DNA from: Lysinibacillus sp. KCTC 33748
Lineage (GTDB): Bacteria; Bacillota; Bacilli; Bacillales_A; Planococcaceae
Assembly: GCF_002237755.1 (NCBI RefSeq)
Contig: NZ_MWSJ01000022.1
Span: 19,638 to 83,637 of the forward strand
Direction: 5' to 3'
DNA: 64,000 nt
The translations under genes were made by a program, and so were the position numbers. Below the pieces are notes generated by a model. That model saw nothing but the letters and a program-made list of their open reading frames with translations, was not told the origin of the DNA and searched no databases. Within the stretch, counting starts at the first letter, position 1. Every line of letters starts with the position of its first letter. This document shows, piece after piece, positions 18,300-27,397 of this stretch.

Positions 18300-19991
18300 T
18301 TATTTTGCTTCTTTATTCACCAATTTCGTTTTTTCTTCGTCTACTAACGAGCGACGCAAAATTTTCCCAACAGCCGTTTTCGGTAGCTCATCTCTAAACT
18401 CATAATAGCGCGGAACTTTGAAAGCGGCTAAGTTTTGACGGCAATATTTATTTAATTCGTCTTCCGTAATCGAATATCCTTCTTTTAAAACAATATAAGC
18501 TTTTACTGTTTCTCCACGATACGGGTCTGGTATGCCCGCAACGACACACTCTTGGATTTCCTCTCGCTCATATAGTACTTCCTCTACCTCACGAGGGTAA
18601 ATATTAAAGCCACCTGCGATAATGATATCTTTTTTACGGTCAACTACATAGAAATAGCCTCCCTCGTCCATATAGCCTAAATCGCCTGTTAAAAACCAGC
18701 CATCTACGAACGACGCTGCCGTATCTTCAGGGCGATTCCAATAACCTTTCATAACCTGTGGTCCCTTTACAGCTATTTCTCCTACCTCACCGACTGGAAG
18801 CACCTCTGTATCCCCTGTACGTAAAATTACTGAATCCGTATTTGGCCAAGGTAAACCAATTGAGCCCATGACACGCTTTCCCCAAATAGGTGTAGCATGT
18901 GTGACAGGAGAAGTTTCTGTTAACCCATATCCTTCTACAAGCTTTCCCCCTGTTGCCGCTTCAAATTTCTCTTGCACCTCTACTGGCAATGAAGCAGAAC
19001 CACTTAAGCATGCTTTTATAGACGATAAGTCATACTTTGCAATATCCGGGTGATTTAATAGACCAATATATAAGGTCGGTGCACCTGGGAAAAGAGTCGG
19101 TTTTTGCTTATCTATCGTTTTCAACGCTGTCTCTGCATCAAACTTTGGTAATAACACCATTCTATTTTGCGTGAAAACGGATAATAACATAACAGTAGTC
19201 ATACCATAGACATGGAAGAATGGTAGGATGCCCATAATGGTTTCCTCTCCATGTATACATTTATACATCCATGTATCACACATCATTGTATTAGCAATTA
19301 AGTTTTTGTGGGTTAGCATCACACCCTTAGGAAAGCCAGTCGTTCCACCTGTATATTGAAGCAGTGCAATGTCCTCTTCAAAATCAAATGGAATATCAAT
19401 CATTTTGATAGGAGCGGAGCGCATAATTTCTGTGAATAAATGATTTTGACCACTATGTTCAACCTTGACACTAAAACCGTACTGCTTTTTTTGAATATAT
19501 GGATAGACCAAATTTTTAGGAAATGGCAAATAATCTTTAATAGCTGTGACAATTACATTTTCAAGCGCAGTTTCTTTGATAATTTTCATAACACGTGGAT
19601 ACAAAATATCCATCAATAAAATTACTTTCGCACCTGAATCAGCCATTTGATATTGAAGTTCACGCTCAGTATAAAGTGGATTTGTTTGTACGACAATCGC
19701 TCCAGCATACATTGCCCCGTAGTAAGCGATTACACTTTGTGGTGAGTTTGGTAGCATAATCGCTACTCGATCTCCCTTTTCCACCCCAAGGGCTTGTAAA
19801 TAGTTTGCGAACCTAAGCGCTGACTCATATAACTCAGTATACGTCAAATCCTTTCCCATAAAATGAATCGCAACTTTGGATGGATTCTTTTTATAGGCGC
19901 GTGTCAAAAACTCTTGCACAGGAATTTCCTCAAACGTTAAAGACGATGGTACTTCTTCAGGATAATTTGATAGCCATGGTTTTGTTGTCAT
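18300..19991 (-). CDS. lcfA: Long-chain fatty-acid--CoA ligase
   Basis: Activates fatty acids to acyl-CoA via an acyl-adenylate. The AMP-binding loop is YTGGTTGFPKGVMLTHKN (about residues 213-230), later motifs are GYGLTETSP, GWFLTGDLGYMDEGGYFYVVDRKKDIII, and the catalytic Lys is in PKTAVGKILRR near the C-terminus. 563 aa, normal. It heads the block and has its own FadR-type site about 170 bp upstream. Confidence 0.95.
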   Translation of the reverse strand: MTTKPWLSNYPEEVPSSLTFEEIPVQEFLTRAYKKNPSKVAIHFMGKDLTYTELYESALRFANYLQALGVEKGDRVAIMLPNSPQSVIAYYGAMYAGAIVVQTNPLYTERELQYQMADSGAKVILLMDILYPRVMKIIKETALENVIVTAIKDYLPFPKNLVYPYIQKKQYGFSVKVEHSGQNHLFTEIMRSAPIKMIDIPFDFEEDIALLQYTGGTTGFPKGVMLTHKNLIANTMMCDTWMYKCIHGEETIMGILPFFHVYGMTTVMLLSVFTQNRMVLLPKFDAETALKTIDKQKPTLFPGAPTLYIGLLNHPDIAKYDLSSIKACLSGSASLPVEVQEKFEAATGGKLVEGYGLTETSPVTHATPIWGKRVMGSIGLPWPNTDSVILRTGDTEVLPVGEVGEIAVKGPQVMKGYWNRPEDTAASFVDGWFLTGDLGYMDEGGYFYVVDRKKDIIIAGGFNIYPREVEEVLYEREEIQECVVAGIPDPYRGETVKAYIVLKEGYSITEDELNKYCRQNLAAFKVPRYYEFRDELPKTAVGKILRRSLVDEEKTKLVNKEAK

Positions 19992-20157
19992 ACGTCCTCT
20001 CCCCTTTGTTCCAAACTTTGTAAACTCTTATTTTAATTATAATGAAAAAGAAATACTCTTTCAAACATAAAATAGAAAATAAATGCATTTACGATTAATT
20101 ATTATGCATTTAACAACATTTATATAACTGTATTTCTTGGGGTTTGGATCAATGCGC

Positions 20158-20175
20158 TTTATGAATACTCATTCA
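20158..20175. promoter_or_regulatory. FadR-type operator upstream of lcfA
   Basis: TTTATGAATACTCATTCA matches the Bacillus FadR operator consensus (TGAATGANTANTCATTCA) at all but the second and third positions. Its distance of about 170 bp from the lcfA start is compatible with a promoter operator. The rest of the 330-bp gap up to 20320 holds no gene that I can support. Confidence 0.6.
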
Positions 20176-20459
20176 CTCTTACTTTTTTTATACTCAAGAC
20201 TGAGTTCATATTTCTATATTCGAAAAATAATTTTTTATTGCTAACTTTTTAGATAGATGAAGGAAACTTAATAGATGTTAGTAGTATTCTGCGATGGTTT
20301 GATATGAGGTTGATGTAACTTATGATTTTTTCGGGGGTATTATTTATTAATGCGATGACACACTCAACTGACCGCTTCCTCTCCGGACCTGTGCAGTTCT
20401 TAACTCATCTAAGCAGTTTTCGAAGCTACTCTAGACATTTAGAAGTAAGTACTTATCGC

Positions 20460-20645
20460 TGTGGCTTTTCTTTCCGTTGCTTTGACGGTTCTATCCACGA
20501 TTTTGACTGTTCTATCCACGATTTTGGCTGTTCTATCCACGATTTTGGCTGTTCTATCCTTCACCACGGCTCTTCTTTACTTCACCCTAGCTCTTCTTTC
20601 CGTCACCCCAACTTCTTTCCATCGCCCCAGCTCTTCTTTCCGTAT
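20460..20645 (+). repeat. 21-bp tandem array (TCTATCCACGATTTTGG type)
   Basis: Successive units of GTTCTATCCACGATTTTGGC (three good copies at about 20497-20560, with flanking degenerate ones), followed by degenerate units of the type GCTCTTCTTTCCGTCACCCC. A second array of the same two unit types lies at 42.6 kb. The open frame across it is a by-product of the period and is not called a gene. Confidence 0.85.
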
Positions 20646-20688
20646 CTAGACAACCGAGCAGCAGTTCTTCTCTTCACCCTATCAATAT

Positions 20689-20722
20689 AAAAAACGCATC
20701 CTCATAAAAGGATGCGTTTTTT
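20689..20722. terminator. Bidirectional terminator after the yshE/microprotein unit
   Basis: AAAAAACGCATCCT pairs with AGGATGCGTTTTTT around CATAAA. It lies three bases beyond the stop of the small membrane peptide gene. Confidence 0.92.
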
Positions 20723-20724
20723 GT

Positions 20725-20805
20725 TTAAACGGTCATCATATAATAGACACCGACTGCCAAAAATGCGATGCAGACAACGATTAGTACTTTTGCTAATTTT
20801 TCCAT
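20725..20805 (-). CDS. 26-residue single-pass membrane microprotein
   Basis: ATG at 20805 opens MEKLAKVLIVVCIAFLAVGV, continuing YYMMTV to a TAA at 20725. The peptide is one hydrophobic helix with a short charged N-terminus. AGGAGT lies at a proper distance upstream and overlaps the TAG stop of yshE, which suggests translational coupling. A terminator follows at once, so the two genes form the end of an operon. I know no named homologue; a role with the YshE membrane protein is inference from context. Confidence 0.6.
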   Translation of the reverse strand: MEKLAKVLIVVCIAFLAVGVYYMMTV

Positions 20806-20817
20806 GTCATTACACTC

Positions 20818-21231
20818 CTATGCAATACTTGCCCCAATAACAAACGATAGACCGACTGAAATGGTAAAGGAAATGAAGCCGACTGAGCGATTGTCATTTG
20901 CGATTTCTTCATCGACATTAAAACGTGGTGTCATAAATTCAAATAAGAAATATGCAACAATTAGTAATGTAAAACCAAAAAGGCCCCAGCCAATCATTTC
21001 ACTTAAAGTGCTATGGCGCGCAATGGAAAAGCGAAAAATATTACAGATTCCTAGTATTTTCCCACCTGTTGCGAGTGCCACAGCGATATTACCTTTTTTA
21101 ATTTCTTCCCAATTTTTATATTTCGTAACGACTTCGAACAATGCCATCGAGACGACTAAACACAATACGACAACACTAAAATATCCTGCCGTTTCGATAA
21201 TTGGATATCGCCAAAAGCTAGAATTCAGCAT
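20818..21231 (-). CDS. yshE: DUF350 family membrane protein (YshE)
   Basis: A 137-residue membrane protein with four hydrophobic segments (about residues 14-33, 47-62, 79-98 and 117-136) and the DUF350 layout. The loop KGNIAVALATGGKILG between TM1 and TM2 is the conserved part of the family. Function is unknown. It is downstream of mutS2 as in B. subtilis. Confidence 0.85.
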   Translation of the reverse strand: MLNSSFWRYPIIETAGYFSVVVLCLVVSMALFEVVTKYKNWEEIKKGNIAVALATGGKILGICNIFRFSIARHSTLSEMIGWGLFGFTLLIVAYFLFEFMTPRFNVDEEIANDNRSVGFISFTISVGLSFVIGASIA

Positions 21232-21252
21232 TTTCTCCGTCCCCTTTACAGC

Positions 21253-23628
21253 TTATTTCAATTCCACAACTGTGACGCCTAAGCCCCCCTCGCCAGCTTC
21301 ACCAAAACGGAAGGATTTTACACGCTTATGCTTTTTCAAATAGCTTTGAATTCCTTGACGTAGTGCACCTGTACCGACACCATGAATAATTGATACACGC
21401 CCATAGTTAGCAAGCAAGGCATCATCAATATATTTTTCTGTACGTAAAATGGCATCTTCATATCGTTCGCCGCGTAAATCTAATTCTAATTTTACATGGT
21501 TGCTGCGATTTTTTACACCAGCCATACGTTGCACAGGTTCTTTTTCTGGTTTAATGTACTCTAGGTCACTATCTGCGATTTTCATTTTCAAAATGCCCAT
21601 TTGGACAACCCATTCGGAATTCGATACTCTTTCGAGCAATGTTCCCCGTTGTCCATAGCTTAACACCTTTACCTCGTCCCCGACAACTAAGTTTTGTGTA
21701 CGGGCCTTTACTTGTGCTGCTTTTTTCAACACTTTGTTGTTTTCAAGCGGTGTAACTTCTTCCAATCGTTTACGAGCTTCGATGAGTTCATGCTCCTTAA
21801 CAACTTGGTCTGCATTTTTGCGCATTTCTCGAAGCTCCGCAATAATTGATTCTGCTTCTCTCTTTGCTTCATCAACAATTTTACGTGCTTTTTCTTTCGC
21901 TTTTTTATCGAGTGCCTCTTTGCGGTCTTCGTAAGCTTGTAGTTTCCCTTGTAGCTCTTTGCGTAAGGCTTCAGATTCTATCATTAATTCATGTGAGCGT
22001 TCTGCATCATCTTCTGATTGACGACGAGTTTCTTCAAGCGAAGCAATCATGGACTCCACCTCATGGCGATCTGTACCTGTAAAGCTTTTCGCACGGTCTA
22101 TAATCGACTCAGGTAAACCTAGACGACTTGAAATTTCAAATGCATTAGAGCGGCCTGGTACTCCGATTAGTAGACGATATGTTGGGCTCAATGTCTCGAT
22201 ATCGAACTCTACACTCGCATTTGCTACTCCTGGACGATTATAGCCGTATGCTTTTAGCTCAGGATAGTGCGTCGTTGCCATCACGCGGGCACCGCGACCA
22301 TGTACTTCATCTAAAATGGAGATGGCCAGAGCCGCCCCTTCCTGAGGATCTGTACCGGCACCTAATTCATCAAATAGTACGAGTGATTCGTCATCAAATT
22401 TTTGTAAGATATCTACTATGTTGACCATATGGGAAGAGAATGTTGACAGTGATTGCTCAATTGACTGTTCATCTCCAATATCCGCGAAAAGCTGTTTGAA
22501 AACAGCAAGCTCTGAACCATCAAGTGCAGGCACTGGTAAGCCAGCCTGTGCCATTAATGTACACAATCCAACTGTTTTTAACGTGACAGTTTTACCACCA
22601 GTGTTTGGTCCTGTAATGACAATTGCCGTTATATCTTTCCCGAATTCAATATCGTTAGCAACGGCCGTTTCAATCGGTAATAGCGGATGACGTGCACGCA
22701 CAAGTCGAATGTAGCCATCGTTATTCATTTTAGGCATTGTACATTTGTTCGCTTGACCGTACTTACCTTTAGCTAAAATGACGTCAATCTCGCCTAGTAC
22801 TTTTACTAAGTTAAATAGATCTGGAGCTACTTCCTCTACCATCGCACTTAATGTAAGTAAAATGCGTTCAACTTCAGCTTGCTCTTTCATTTTTAAGCGA
22901 TGAATTTCATTATTCGCTTGAACAACCGAATCTGGCTCGATAAATAATGTCTGACCAGAAGATGATTGATCATGCACAATTCCACCATAATGATGACGGT
23001 ATTCTTGCTTAACAGGGATAACGAAGCGATCATTTCGAATCGTTACAAGTGTATCTGAGAGCATTTTTGAAGCATTGCTCCCGCGTGTAAGGCTTTCTAG
23101 CTTAGATCGTACTTTAGCTTCCTCAGCGCGCAAAGATTGGCGAATCGATCGCAACGTTTGGCTTGCAGAGTCTAGCACTGAGCCGTTTTCATCAATACAG
23201 TTATTGATTTCATGCTGCAAGCCCGTCAAAACAGGCATTGCTTCCTTTTTGGCGATGAAATGAGGAATATTAATCACTTCTTCTGATTCTATATCTTCAA
23301 TAAAATTACGAAGAATTCTACTTGCTCGAATCGTACTTGATACTTCCATTAATTCTACCGCTGAAAGCATGCCCCCGATTTGTGCACGCCTTGCAGCTGG
23401 TCGTACATCAAAAATCCCACCCATTGGTACATTGCCTTTAACACGTAAAATGGATAGTCCTTCGTCCATTTCTTCTAATAATTGAACAACCTTTTCATAG
23501 TCTGTCTGTGGTACAAGTTCATCAACGGCAGATTTACCGATTGAAGAAGTACAGTATGTAGCCACTTGCTGACGTACTTTATCATATTCTAGTGTTTTCA
23601 ATGCGCGTTCTGCAATCACTGAGAACAC
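21253..23628 (-). CDS. mutS2: Endonuclease/ATPase MutS2
   Basis: A MutS paralogue that acts on branched DNA and, in Bacillus, on collided ribosomes. The ATPase shows Walker A TGPNTGGKTVTLKT (about residue 330), Walker B LVLFDELGAGTDPQEG and STFSSHMVNI. A long coiled coil covers about 500-620 and the Smr nuclease domain ends the protein (LDLRGERYEDA, IIHGVGTGALRQGIQ). 791 aa, close to the B. subtilis protein. It starts nine bp after the polX stop. Confidence 0.96.
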   Translation of the reverse strand: MFSVIAERALKTLEYDKVRQQVATYCTSSIGKSAVDELVPQTDYEKVVQLLEEMDEGLSILRVKGNVPMGGIFDVRPAARRAQIGGMLSAVELMEVSSTIRASRILRNFIEDIESEEVINIPHFIAKKEAMPVLTGLQHEINNCIDENGSVLDSASQTLRSIRQSLRAEEAKVRSKLESLTRGSNASKMLSDTLVTIRNDRFVIPVKQEYRHHYGGIVHDQSSSGQTLFIEPDSVVQANNEIHRLKMKEQAEVERILLTLSAMVEEVAPDLFNLVKVLGEIDVILAKGKYGQANKCTMPKMNNDGYIRLVRARHPLLPIETAVANDIEFGKDITAIVITGPNTGGKTVTLKTVGLCTLMAQAGLPVPALDGSELAVFKQLFADIGDEQSIEQSLSTFSSHMVNIVDILQKFDDESLVLFDELGAGTDPQEGAALAISILDEVHGRGARVMATTHYPELKAYGYNRPGVANASVEFDIETLSPTYRLLIGVPGRSNAFEISSRLGLPESIIDRAKSFTGTDRHEVESMIASLEETRRQSEDDAERSHELMIESEALRKELQGKLQAYEDRKEALDKKAKEKARKIVDEAKREAESIIAELREMRKNADQVVKEHELIEARKRLEEVTPLENNKVLKKAAQVKARTQNLVVGDEVKVLSYGQRGTLLERVSNSEWVVQMGILKMKIADSDLEYIKPEKEPVQRMAGVKNRSNHVKLELDLRGERYEDAILRTEKYIDDALLANYGRVSIIHGVGTGALRQGIQSYLKKHKRVKSFRFGEAGEGGLGVTVVELK

Positions 23629-23637
23629 CTCCTCAAC

Positions 23638-25347
23638 CTATTTATTTCGTCGAATAAACGCTTCAAATTGTTCTCGCGTCCATGTGTTCACAATCATATC
23701 CTTTTTCAACCATGCTCTGTTTGCGTAGCGTACCCCGATATCCATAAAGCGTAAGTGAGCAATATCGTGGGCATCCGTATTGATTGCTACGGGTACGCCA
23801 GCTGTTAAAGCCATTTCTAAATGCTCAACACATAAATCAAGACGATATGGATTCGCATTTAACTCTAAAATTTTACCATATTCCTTCGCCCAAGCAATTA
23901 ATTGCTCCATATCAGGATTATAGCCAGTACGATCCTCAATAATGCGGCCAGTTGGATGTGCAATCATATGAACATACGGATTTTGCATTGCTGTCAGTAA
24001 GCGTGCCATAATTTTGTCCTGCGATTGTGTAAAGCTAGAGTGAATAGAGGCAATGACGAAGTCTAACTCTCTCAGCACATCATCTTCAAAATCGAGTGAA
24101 CCATCTGGCAAAATGTCCATTTCTGTCCCCGCATATAAATGGAAATCTGGATGTGCCTCATTAAATGCCTCAATTTCAACACGTTGCTTTGTTAAACGCT
24201 CTGGCGTTAAACCATTTGCTACTTTTAAAAATTGTGAATGGTCAGTAATAACGCTATATTGATAGTCACGTGCTATTAATGCCTCGCCCATTTCCGCTAC
24301 AGAGTATGCACCATCAGACCACGTCGTATGCATATGTAAATCTGCTTTAATATCTTCTAATTTCACAAGATGTTGAATGTCATCCGTTTTATCGAATTCC
24401 GTTGTTCCTGTACGCAAGCTAGGTGGGATAAATGGTAAATCAAAATGCGCAAAAAATTCCGCTTCATCCTTAAACGTTAAAACAGTGCCATCCGCTTGTT
24501 CCACACCGTATTCACTAATCTTTTCACCACGGGCTTTTGCAATCTGACGCATGCGGACATTGTGATCTTTTGAGCCTGTGAAATGATGTAAGGCCGTTGC
24601 ATATTCAACATCTCTCACTAATCGAAAATCTACACTTACAGGCTCTTCTAAATCTAAAATAACTGAAATCTTCGTATCGCCAGCAGCTACTACTTCTTGT
24701 ACAGAAAGCTCATTCAGTAGCTTTTCACGTACAGCCTCAACTGCTTCCGTTACAACAATAAAATCAATATCTTTACTTGTTTCTGCTGCACGGCGGAAGC
24801 TTCCAGCAACAGAAAAACGCTCAACTGCTTCCATACTACCTAGAAGCGCTTCAATTTGTAAAACAACAGGCTCAAGCTGCCAAATCGGCAAACGTTCTGA
24901 TCGATTCGATAAATTTGCAAGTTCTTTTAAAATTTTTTCTTCAGTTTTTGCCGCAAAGCCTGCTAGCTCACGAACTTTACAAGCTTCACAAGCTGCCTTT
25001 AAACTTTCGGCAGAATCAATTCCTAACTCTTGATGAAGCTTAGCTATTTTTTTACCACCTAAGCCTGGAAGTTTTAATAACGGCAGCAATCCTTTTGGTA
25101 CAATGTCCTCTAATTCTTTTAATAAGCTCGATTCACCATTTGTTATTAAATCCTCAATAACAGCAGCTGTACCTTTACCTATACCTTTAAGCTTTGTTAT
25201 ATCCTCCATCTCACTCAATGAGCGCTCGTCTCCCTCGAGTGCAGCAGCAGCTTTTCGAAAGGCCGACACTTTGAATGGATTTTCCCCTTGTAATTCCATA
25301 TACAATGCAATCTTTTCTAATGTGCGAATAATTGTTTTTTTGTTCAT
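23638..25347 (-). CDS. polX: Family X DNA polymerase with PHP domain
   Basis: Gap-filling polymerase of base-excision repair with a 3'-5' exonuclease. Helix-hairpin-helix elements are visible in ITKLKGIGKGTAAVIEDLI and LLKLPGLGGKKIAKLH, the polymerase active site in VAGSFRRAAETSKDIDFIV (two metal aspartates), and the C-terminal PHP domain from about residue 335 (DLHMHTTWSDGAYS, ITDHSQFL, EMDILPDG, NTDAH). 569 aa, standard length. Confidence 0.96.
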   Translation of the reverse strand: MNKKTIIRTLEKIALYMELQGENPFKVSAFRKAAAALEGDERSLSEMEDITKLKGIGKGTAAVIEDLITNGESSLLKELEDIVPKGLLPLLKLPGLGGKKIAKLHQELGIDSAESLKAACEACKVRELAGFAAKTEEKILKELANLSNRSERLPIWQLEPVVLQIEALLGSMEAVERFSVAGSFRRAAETSKDIDFIVVTEAVEAVREKLLNELSVQEVVAAGDTKISVILDLEEPVSVDFRLVRDVEYATALHHFTGSKDHNVRMRQIAKARGEKISEYGVEQADGTVLTFKDEAEFFAHFDLPFIPPSLRTGTTEFDKTDDIQHLVKLEDIKADLHMHTTWSDGAYSVAEMGEALIARDYQYSVITDHSQFLKVANGLTPERLTKQRVEIEAFNEAHPDFHLYAGTEMDILPDGSLDFEDDVLRELDFVIASIHSSFTQSQDKIMARLLTAMQNPYVHMIAHPTGRIIEDRTGYNPDMEQLIAWAKEYGKILELNANPYRLDLCVEHLEMALTAGVPVAINTDAHDIAHLRFMDIGVRYANRAWLKKDMIVNTWTREQFEAFIRRNK

Positions 25348-25406
25348 TGGGAATTCCTCCTATCGTAAAAACACTTCCCTCAAAACCGAGAGAAGTGCAC
25401 AGTTTG

Positions 25407-25946
25407 CTATTGCATATAAATATACCACCAGTTTTGGAACATGCTCGTAATAATTGGGGTATGCTCCAAAATGAGACCACTTAACAACGACTTCGACATT
25501 AAACTTTGGATAGAATCAACTGGTAATAAAGCAAGAATGTAAAGCAAGATAAACATAATTAAATAGTTTTCAATCATGCCTAACAATGCTCCAAGCCAAC
25601 GATTCACTGTACCTAATACAGGTAAATACGCTATAAAATCAAAAATCGATGCCACAATTTGCATTGTAATTTTCACCGCAAAGAATATAACAGCAAACGC
25701 AATGACACGGTAAAAAGTACGGTCTATATCCAGGCTATCAATGACTACTCCAAGACTACCTGAATCCGTTACCCCTGGATACGGGACCCAAAACACCATT
25801 TTTTGTGCTAATGGTTTATAATAGATATACGCAACAATTAGGGCAACTATAAAGCTAACGATATGCATCATCTGTACAATGAAACCACGTTTTGCTCCAA
25901 CGATGAGCCCGGCTAATAGTACCGCTAATATGATTAGATCTAACAT
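25407..25946 (-). CDS. yshB: CvpA-family membrane protein (YshB)
   Basis: A 179-residue protein with four to five hydrophobic segments and the CvpA-type N-terminus MLDLIILAVLLAGLIVGAKR, where the helix is followed by GxxRGF. Family members are linked to colicin V export in E. coli, but no role is defined in Bacillus. It is directly between zapA (5-bp gap) and polX, as in B. subtilis. A small hairpin, CACTTCCCTC/GAGAGAAGTG at 25370-25395, separates it from polX. Confidence 0.86.
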   Translation of the reverse strand: MLDLIILAVLLAGLIVGAKRGFIVQMMHIVSFIVALIVAYIYYKPLAQKMVFWVPYPGVTDSGSLGVVIDSLDIDRTFYRVIAFAVIFFAVKITMQIVASIFDFIAYLPVLGTVNRWLGALLGMIENYLIMFILLYILALLPVDSIQSLMSKSLLSGLILEHTPIITSMFQNWWYIYMQ

Positions 25947-25951
25947 TCACT

Positions 25952-26212
25952 TCAACCCTTTAATTTTTTCACTTCTTCTTCTAGTTGCTCCATTCGTTCT
26001 TTTAATAGTAAATAATCGTGAACGGTATTTACTGCTGTAAGAACGGCAAGCTTTGTGCTATCAAGAGAGGGATTATGTACATTCATTTCGCGCATACGGT
26101 CATCAACAATAGAAGCGACAAGTCGCATATGTCCAATGGATTCAGAGCCGACCATTTTATAAGTATGACCGTATATTTCCACAGAAATTTTATTCTTTTC
26201 TTGATTTCCCAT
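25952..26212 (-). CDS. zapA: Cell division protein ZapA
   Basis: Binds and bundles FtsZ at the division site. The N-terminal globular part reads [18 protein letters not shown] and [16 protein letters not shown], followed by [18 protein letters not shown] and a C-terminal coiled coil ending in [10 protein letters not shown] start at ATG 26212, giving 86 aa like B. subtilis ZapA (85); the open frame to 26275 lacks family similarity. GGGGGG precedes this ATG. Confidence 0.92.
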   Translation of the reverse strand: MGNQEKNKISVEIYGHTYKMVGSESIGHMRLVASIVDDRMREMNVHNPSLDSTKLAVLTAVNTVHDYLLLKERMEQLEEEVKKLKG

Positions 26213-26345
26213 AGTCGCACCCCCCTTTTTAATTTTTGTGCTCACGATTTTTCCGATTGTGAGCAACTTACACAAAAAAGCTATTTATTATCATACCATG
26301 AAAGGTATAAAATTGTGAACAACGAGGACAGAAAGGAACGAGGAA

Positions 26346-27272
26346 ATGTCAAATATTGTACTTTCAATATCAACAAATATACAAAAAGAGGTGATGTCCT
26401 ACTACGCAAACCATTTTGTAGAACGTAAAGCACCAGGGGTAATCTTTGCTGCAAAGCTCCCTGATACAGCCATTACGATGTACAAATCAGGAAAATTAAT
26501 GTTCCAAGGGGGAGGCGCTGAGCGAGAAGCTGCACGCTGGGGAGGCGTAGAAGTAACAAACACACAGAAAACATCATCGATTGGAGCAAAGGGTGACACC
26601 CTGCCAGAAGGTTTTGCTACGATGTCGGTGCTAGGCTCAGATGAAACAGGTACTGGCGATTACTTTGGTCCAATTACAGTTGCAGCCGTATATGTCCCTT
26701 CATCAAAAATTGCGCTTTTTAACGAACTTGGTGTCAAAGACTCCAAAATGCTAACAGATGATTACATGCGTAAAATAGCACCCGATTTACGTGCAGCTTG
26801 CGTCCATAGTGTACTTGTACTACGCAATGAAAAATACAACGAATTACAGTCACGAGGCTACTCACAAGGTAAAATGAAAGCTATGATGCATAATAAGGCA
26901 CTTAAAAATACACTGTCAAAAATGGCTCCCGAAAAACCAGAACAGATCTTGATAGATCAGTTTGCGGAACGTGGCGTGTATTACAATTATTTAAAAAATG
27001 AACGAGATATTGTTCGAGATGATGTGCTATTTTCTACGAAGGCCGAGCAATTACATGTTTCAGTAGCAACTGCATCGATATTAGCTCGTGCGGCGTTTTT
27101 AAAAGAAATGGACCGACTGAGTGAGATTGCCGGGATAGAGTTGTTGAAGGGGGCTTCAGCAAAAGTAGATGCCTTAGCAGCTCGCATTTGGCGAAAACAA
27201 GGTGAGGAATTTTTACGTTGCATTACGAAATGGCATTTTGCGAATACCGAGAAAGCTAAAAAGATGAAATAA
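26346..27272 (+). CDS. rnhC: Ribonuclease HIII
   Basis: Degrades RNA in RNA-DNA hybrids. The N-terminal TBP-like substrate domain is residues 1-85; the catalytic core starts with SVLGSDETGTGDYFGP, where D and E are the first metal ligands, continues with GVKDSKML and ends with SVATASILARAAFL. 308 aa compares with 313 in B. subtilis. It diverges from zapA as in B. subtilis. Confidence 0.96.
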   Translation: MSNIVLSISTNIQKEVMSYYANHFVERKAPGVIFAAKLPDTAITMYKSGKLMFQGGGAEREAARWGGVEVTNTQKTSSIGAKGDTLPEGFATMSVLGSDETGTGDYFGPITVAAVYVPSSKIALFNELGVKDSKMLTDDYMRKIAPDLRAACVHSVLVLRNEKYNELQSRGYSQGKMKAMMHNKALKNTLSKMAPEKPEQILIDQFAERGVYYNYLKNERDIVRDDVLFSTKAEQLHVSVATASILARAAFLKEMDRLSEIAGIELLKGASAKVDALAARIWRKQGEEFLRCITKWHFANTEKAKKMK

Positions 27273-27286
27273 ATTGGACTTATAGA

Positions 27287-27362
27287 CAAAAAATTTCGCT
27301 ATACTCCCGCAGATGACAAGTTTTATACAACTTGCTTTCTACTGGAGTTAGCGAAATTTTTT
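27287..27362. terminator. Bidirectional terminator between rnhC and a chemoreceptor
   Basis: AAAAAATTTCGCTA and TAGCGAAATTTTTT enclose a second small hairpin (ACAAGTT/AACTTG). Tracts on both sides serve the two convergent genes. Confidence 0.82.
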
Positions 27363-27397
27363 ATATTAAAAACTTATCAAAAAGTTTTCGTTTCAAC

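Noticed and set aside
20322..20690. 122-residue plus-strand open frame
   Set aside because: It is formed by the 21-bp tandem array, has low complexity and no homology that I recognise; its end runs into a terminator that belongs to the opposite strand.
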